A DNA stretch of 8,177 bases from Planctomycetota bacterium (GTDB lineage Bacteria; Planctomycetota; Phycisphaerae; Phycisphaerales; Phycisphaeraceae), in NCBI GenBank assembly GCA_029267795.1, contig JAJUHR010000066.1, positions 1 through 8,177 on the forward strand, given 5' to 3'. A program made the position numbers and the translations under genes. Below the pieces are notes generated by a model. That model had not been told where the DNA came from, did not search any database, and worked only from the letters and a program-made list of their open reading frames with translations. Of this stretch, positions 5,805 to 8,177 are shown one piece after another (positions within the stretch are counted from its first letter, which is position 1; each line of letters begins with the position of its first letter).

Positions 5805-8153
5805 ATGGGCAGCGAGACGGGATCGATTACGGCGGAGGGGTTGCTGGAGGGCCTGACGGAGCCGCAGCGGCAAGCGGTGACGCACGTCGAGGGGCCGCTG
5901 TTGGTGTTGGCGGGGGCTGGGTCGGGCAAGACGCGGGTGATCACGCGGCGGATCGCGTACCTGGTGCGGTGCGTGGGGATCGCGCCGTGGAACGTGCTGG
6001 CGATCACCTTCACGAACAAGGCCGCGGGGGAGATGCGCGAGCGTGTGGCGCAGCTGGTCACGGAGCGGCAGGCGCGGGCGGCGACGGTGAGCACGTTCCA
6101 CAGCCTGTGCGCGCGGCTGATCCGGGAGCACGCGGACCGGCTGGGGCTCCCGGCGGGGTTTTCGATCTACGATACGGCGGACCAGACCCGGCTGATGAAG
6201 CAGGCGCTGGAGTCGCTGCAGATCAGCGCCAGCCACTTCCCGCCGGCGAAGGTGCTGTCGGCGATCAGCAACGCCAAGAACGAGCTGCAGGACGCGGCGG
6301 CGTACGAAGCGGGGGCGAGCGATTTTTACAGCCGAACGGTCGCGCAGTTGTTCAAGAAGTACCAAGGCCTTTTGGCGCAGAACCACGCGTTGGACTTCGA
6401 CGACCTGCTGGTGCGCACGGTCGAGCTGATGGGGCGGCACCCGGACGTGCTCGCGGGGCTGCGGCAGCGGTTCCAGTACATCCTCATCGACGAATATCAG
6501 GATACGAACCACGCGCAGTTCGTCCTGGCGGACATGCTGGCGGCGGAGCACCACAACCTCTGCGCCACGGGCGACCCGGACCAGTCGATCTACGGGTGGC
6601 GGGGGGCCAACCTGAGGAACATCCTGGAGTTCGAGAGCCACTACCCCGACGTGACGGTGGTGCGGCTGGAGCAGAATTACCGTTCGACGAAGAACATCCT
6701 GGCGGTGGCGGACACGCTGATCCGGCACAACAAGCACCGCAAGCACAAGTCGCTGTGGACGCAGAACCCCACGGGAGAGCCGGTGCGGGTGGTCACGTGC
6801 GCGAACGAGCGGCACGAGGCGCGGTGGGTGGTGGATTGGCTGACGCGCCTGCGCGACGAGCAGCAGATGCCGTGGGGGCAGATGGCGGTGTTCTACCGGG
6901 TCAATAGCCTTAGCCGGGTGATCGAAGACGCGCTGCGGGCGGCCAACATTCCCTACCAGATCGCGCGGGGCACGGCGTTCTACGACCGCAAGGAGGTCCG
7001 CGACGCGCTGGCGTACCTGCGGGCGATCGCGAACCCGGCGGATGAGCTGAATCTGCTTCGGATCGTGAACACGCCGGCGCGGGGGATCAGCCCGGCGACG
7101 GTGCGGGCGATGCAAGCCCACGCGACGGCAGGGGGCGTGGGGCTGGGCGCGCTGCTGGATGACCCGAGGCCGGTGGAGGGGCTGGGGGTGCGGGCGGTGG
7201 CGGCGGTTCAGCGGTTCGCGCAGATGGTGGCGGGCTGGCGGCGGCTGGCGGGGATCGGGCCTGTCGATCGGGTCGCAGGCCCGGGCGGTGAGCCTGAGTC
7301 GGCAGGGTCTTCCGGGGGCGGGGGTGGGGGGGAAGAGGGCGTGGCGTCGCTGCGCGGGCTGGTGGAGCGGGTGCTGCGGGAATCGGGCTTGAAGGGCTAT
7401 TACCGCGACGATACCTCGGACCCGGACCACGAGCGTCTGATGAACCTCGGTGAATTGGTCAGTGCGGCTCAGCAGTTTGAGATGCAGATGGAGCAGCAGC
7501 AGCCGGATGGCGAGCTGCCCACGGTGGCGCAGAAGCTGTTGGGTTACCTGGAGCAGGTGAGCCTGGTGGCGGACGTGGATCAGATCGACCCGGAGCGTGG
7601 CGCAGTGACGTTGATGACGCTGCACGCGGCGAAGGGGCTGGAGTTCCCCGCGGTGGCGATGGTGGGGGTGGAGGAAGGGTTGCTGCCACACAGTCGATCG
7701 CACGCGGACGACCGGGACGTGGAGGAGGAGCGGCGCTTGTGCTTCGTGGGGATCACGCGGAGCCAGCGGGCGCTGGCGATCACGCGTGCGCAGTACCGAA
7801 CACTGGCGGGGATGACGCAGCCGACGATCCCGAGCCGGTTCCTCGGGGAGCTGCCGCGGCCGCACGTGGTGGTCGAGGACGTCTCGGACCAGGGGGCCGG
7901 GGAGCTGGGCGATTCCGCGTATGGGGTTGGGGCGGCCAAGATGGCGGGAGCGATGGGAGAGTTTGTGGAGGATCGGGAGGCGGGGGTGCCGTTGTCGCGG
8001 GGGGTGTTGGTGCGGCACCCGCATTTCGGTTTGGGTCGGGTGCTGGAGGTGCGGTCTGCGGGGCACCAGACCCGGGCGAGGGTCGAATTTCAGCTGGTGG
8101 GGGTCAAGACGCTGATCCTGGAGTACGCCCGGCTCGAAATCGTCGGTCCGTGA
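5805..8153 (+). CDS. uvrD: UvrD/PcrA-family superfamily 1 DNA helicase
   Basis: This complete 782-residue 3'-5' DNA helicase acts in nucleotide-excision and mismatch repair and in clearing stalled polymerases and replication forks. All SF1A motifs are present: Q motif LTEPQRQAV (Q21), Walker A AGAGSGKT (K42, T43), Ia AITFTNKAAGEMRER, Ib TVSTFHSLCARLI, II DEYQD (229-233), III GDPDQSIYGWRGA, IV LEQNYRST, V TLHAAKGLEF and VI FVGITRS with R652. Residues about 733-782 form the C-terminal Tudor-like segment, HPHFGLGRVLEV then VGVKTLILEYA, which in PcrA/UvrD contacts RNA polymerase. It is about 60 residues longer than E. coli UvrD. One obvious insert is a Gly/Pro/Ser-rich linker at about 485-512, in the region of subdomain 2B. 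ATG 5805 is preferred; the GTG at 5802 directly before it is equally possible. No Shine-Dalgarno is visible, and a TAAACT at 5790-5795 could be a -10 that gives a leaderless message. The symbol could as well be pcrA; sequence alone does not separate them. Confidence 0.95.
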   Translation: MGSETGSITAEGLLEGLTEPQRQAVTHVEGPLLVLAGAGSGKTRVITRRIAYLVRCVGIAPWNVLAITFTNKAAGEMRERVAQLVTERQARAATVSTFHSLCARLIREHADRLGLPAGFSIYDTADQTRLMKQALESLQISASHFPPAKVLSAISNAKNELQDAAAYEAGASDFYSRTVAQLFKKYQGLLAQNHALDFDDLLVRTVELMGRHPDVLAGLRQRFQYILIDEYQDTNHAQFVLADMLAAEHHNLCATGDPDQSIYGWRGANLRNILEFESHYPDVTVVRLEQNYRSTKNILAVADTLIRHNKHRKHKSLWTQNPTGEPVRVVTCANERHEARWVVDWLTRLRDEQQMPWGQMAVFYRVNSLSRVIEDALRAANIPYQIARGTAFYDRKEVRDALAYLRAIANPADELNLLRIVNTPARGISPATVRAMQAHATAGGVGLGALLDDPRPVEGLGVRAVAAVQRFAQMVAGWRRLAGIGPVDRVAGPGGEPESAGSSGGGGGGEEGVASLRGLVERVLRESGLKGYYRDDTSDPDHERLMNLGELVSAAQQFEMQMEQQQPDGELPTVAQKLLGYLEQVSLVADVDQIDPERGAVTLMTLHAAKGLEFPAVAMVGVEEGLLPHSRSHADDRDVEEERRLCFVGITRSQRALAITRAQYRTLAGMTQPTIPSRFLGELPRPHVVVEDVSDQGAGELGDSAYGVGAAKMAGAMGEFVEDREAGVPLSRGVLVRHPHFGLGRVLEVRSAGHQTRARVEFQLVGVKTLILEYARLEIVGP
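7314..7339 (+). other. Potential G-quadruplex inside the helicase gene
   Basis: Four G runs (7314-7318, 7320-7324, 7326-7332, 7337-7339) are separated by loops of one, one and four bases. This fits the classical quadruplex pattern on the coding strand and in the mRNA. It encodes six consecutive glycines (residues 504-509) of the linker insert. Whether it folds in the cell is unknown. Confidence 0.5.
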
Positions 8154-8177
8154 GGGGGGCGTCGAGAGGCGCGGTCG

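Noticed and set aside
5502..8066. Open frame of 854 codons on the minus strand, antisense to the helicase gene
   Set aside because: Its translation is dominated by Arg, His, Pro and Leu with no domain, as expected opposite a GC-rich gene; the plus-strand helicase with every motif intact explains the stretch.

Overview
This is a high-GC bacterial window with a strongly G-rich plus strand. Four of its five protein-coding genes lie on the plus strand and one on the minus strand. The gene types, the loose use of Shine-Dalgarno sites and the NagB/PIG-L fusion protein fit Planctomycetota, perhaps Phycisphaerae. That is an inference from style and gene families; no rRNA or other marker is present to settle it.

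Layout. Bases 1-119 hold no recognised gene. Bases 120-1163 (minus) encode an uncharacterised eight-helix membrane protein. Divergent from it, 1235-3247 (plus) encodes a two-domain NagB-like sugar-phosphate isomerase/deaminase fused to a zinc-dependent PIG-L/LmbE deacetylase, followed by a moderate terminator. The 569-base gap at 3248-3816 has no credible protein gene but is dense in RNA structure. It contains a candidate sigma-70-type promoter (3372-3400), a long nested helix anchored by a perfect 12-bp inverted repeat (3459-3470/3567-3578), a strong intrinsic terminator (3619-3650), and a second structured element (3662-3802). The arms of that element form a 20-bp helix only in plus-strand RNA, just before the ribosome binding site of the next gene. 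Bases 3817-4845 encode serine O-acetyltransferase (cysE/epsC type), 4982-5671 a stand-alone LON substrate-binding domain protein that ends in a clear terminator, and 5805-8153 a complete UvrD/PcrA DNA helicase.

The genes do not form one pathway. They read as separate housekeeping units: amino-sugar metabolism, cysteine synthesis, a protein-quality-control-like domain and DNA repair. They are separated by terminators or gaps of more than 100 bases. There are no transposases, CRISPR arrays, tRNAs or rRNAs, and no sign of a prophage.

The least explained part is 3372-3802: an apparently independent structured non-coding RNA gene and a structured cysE leader. The RNA structures were worked out by hand from base pairing; no folding program, covariance search or database search was run.
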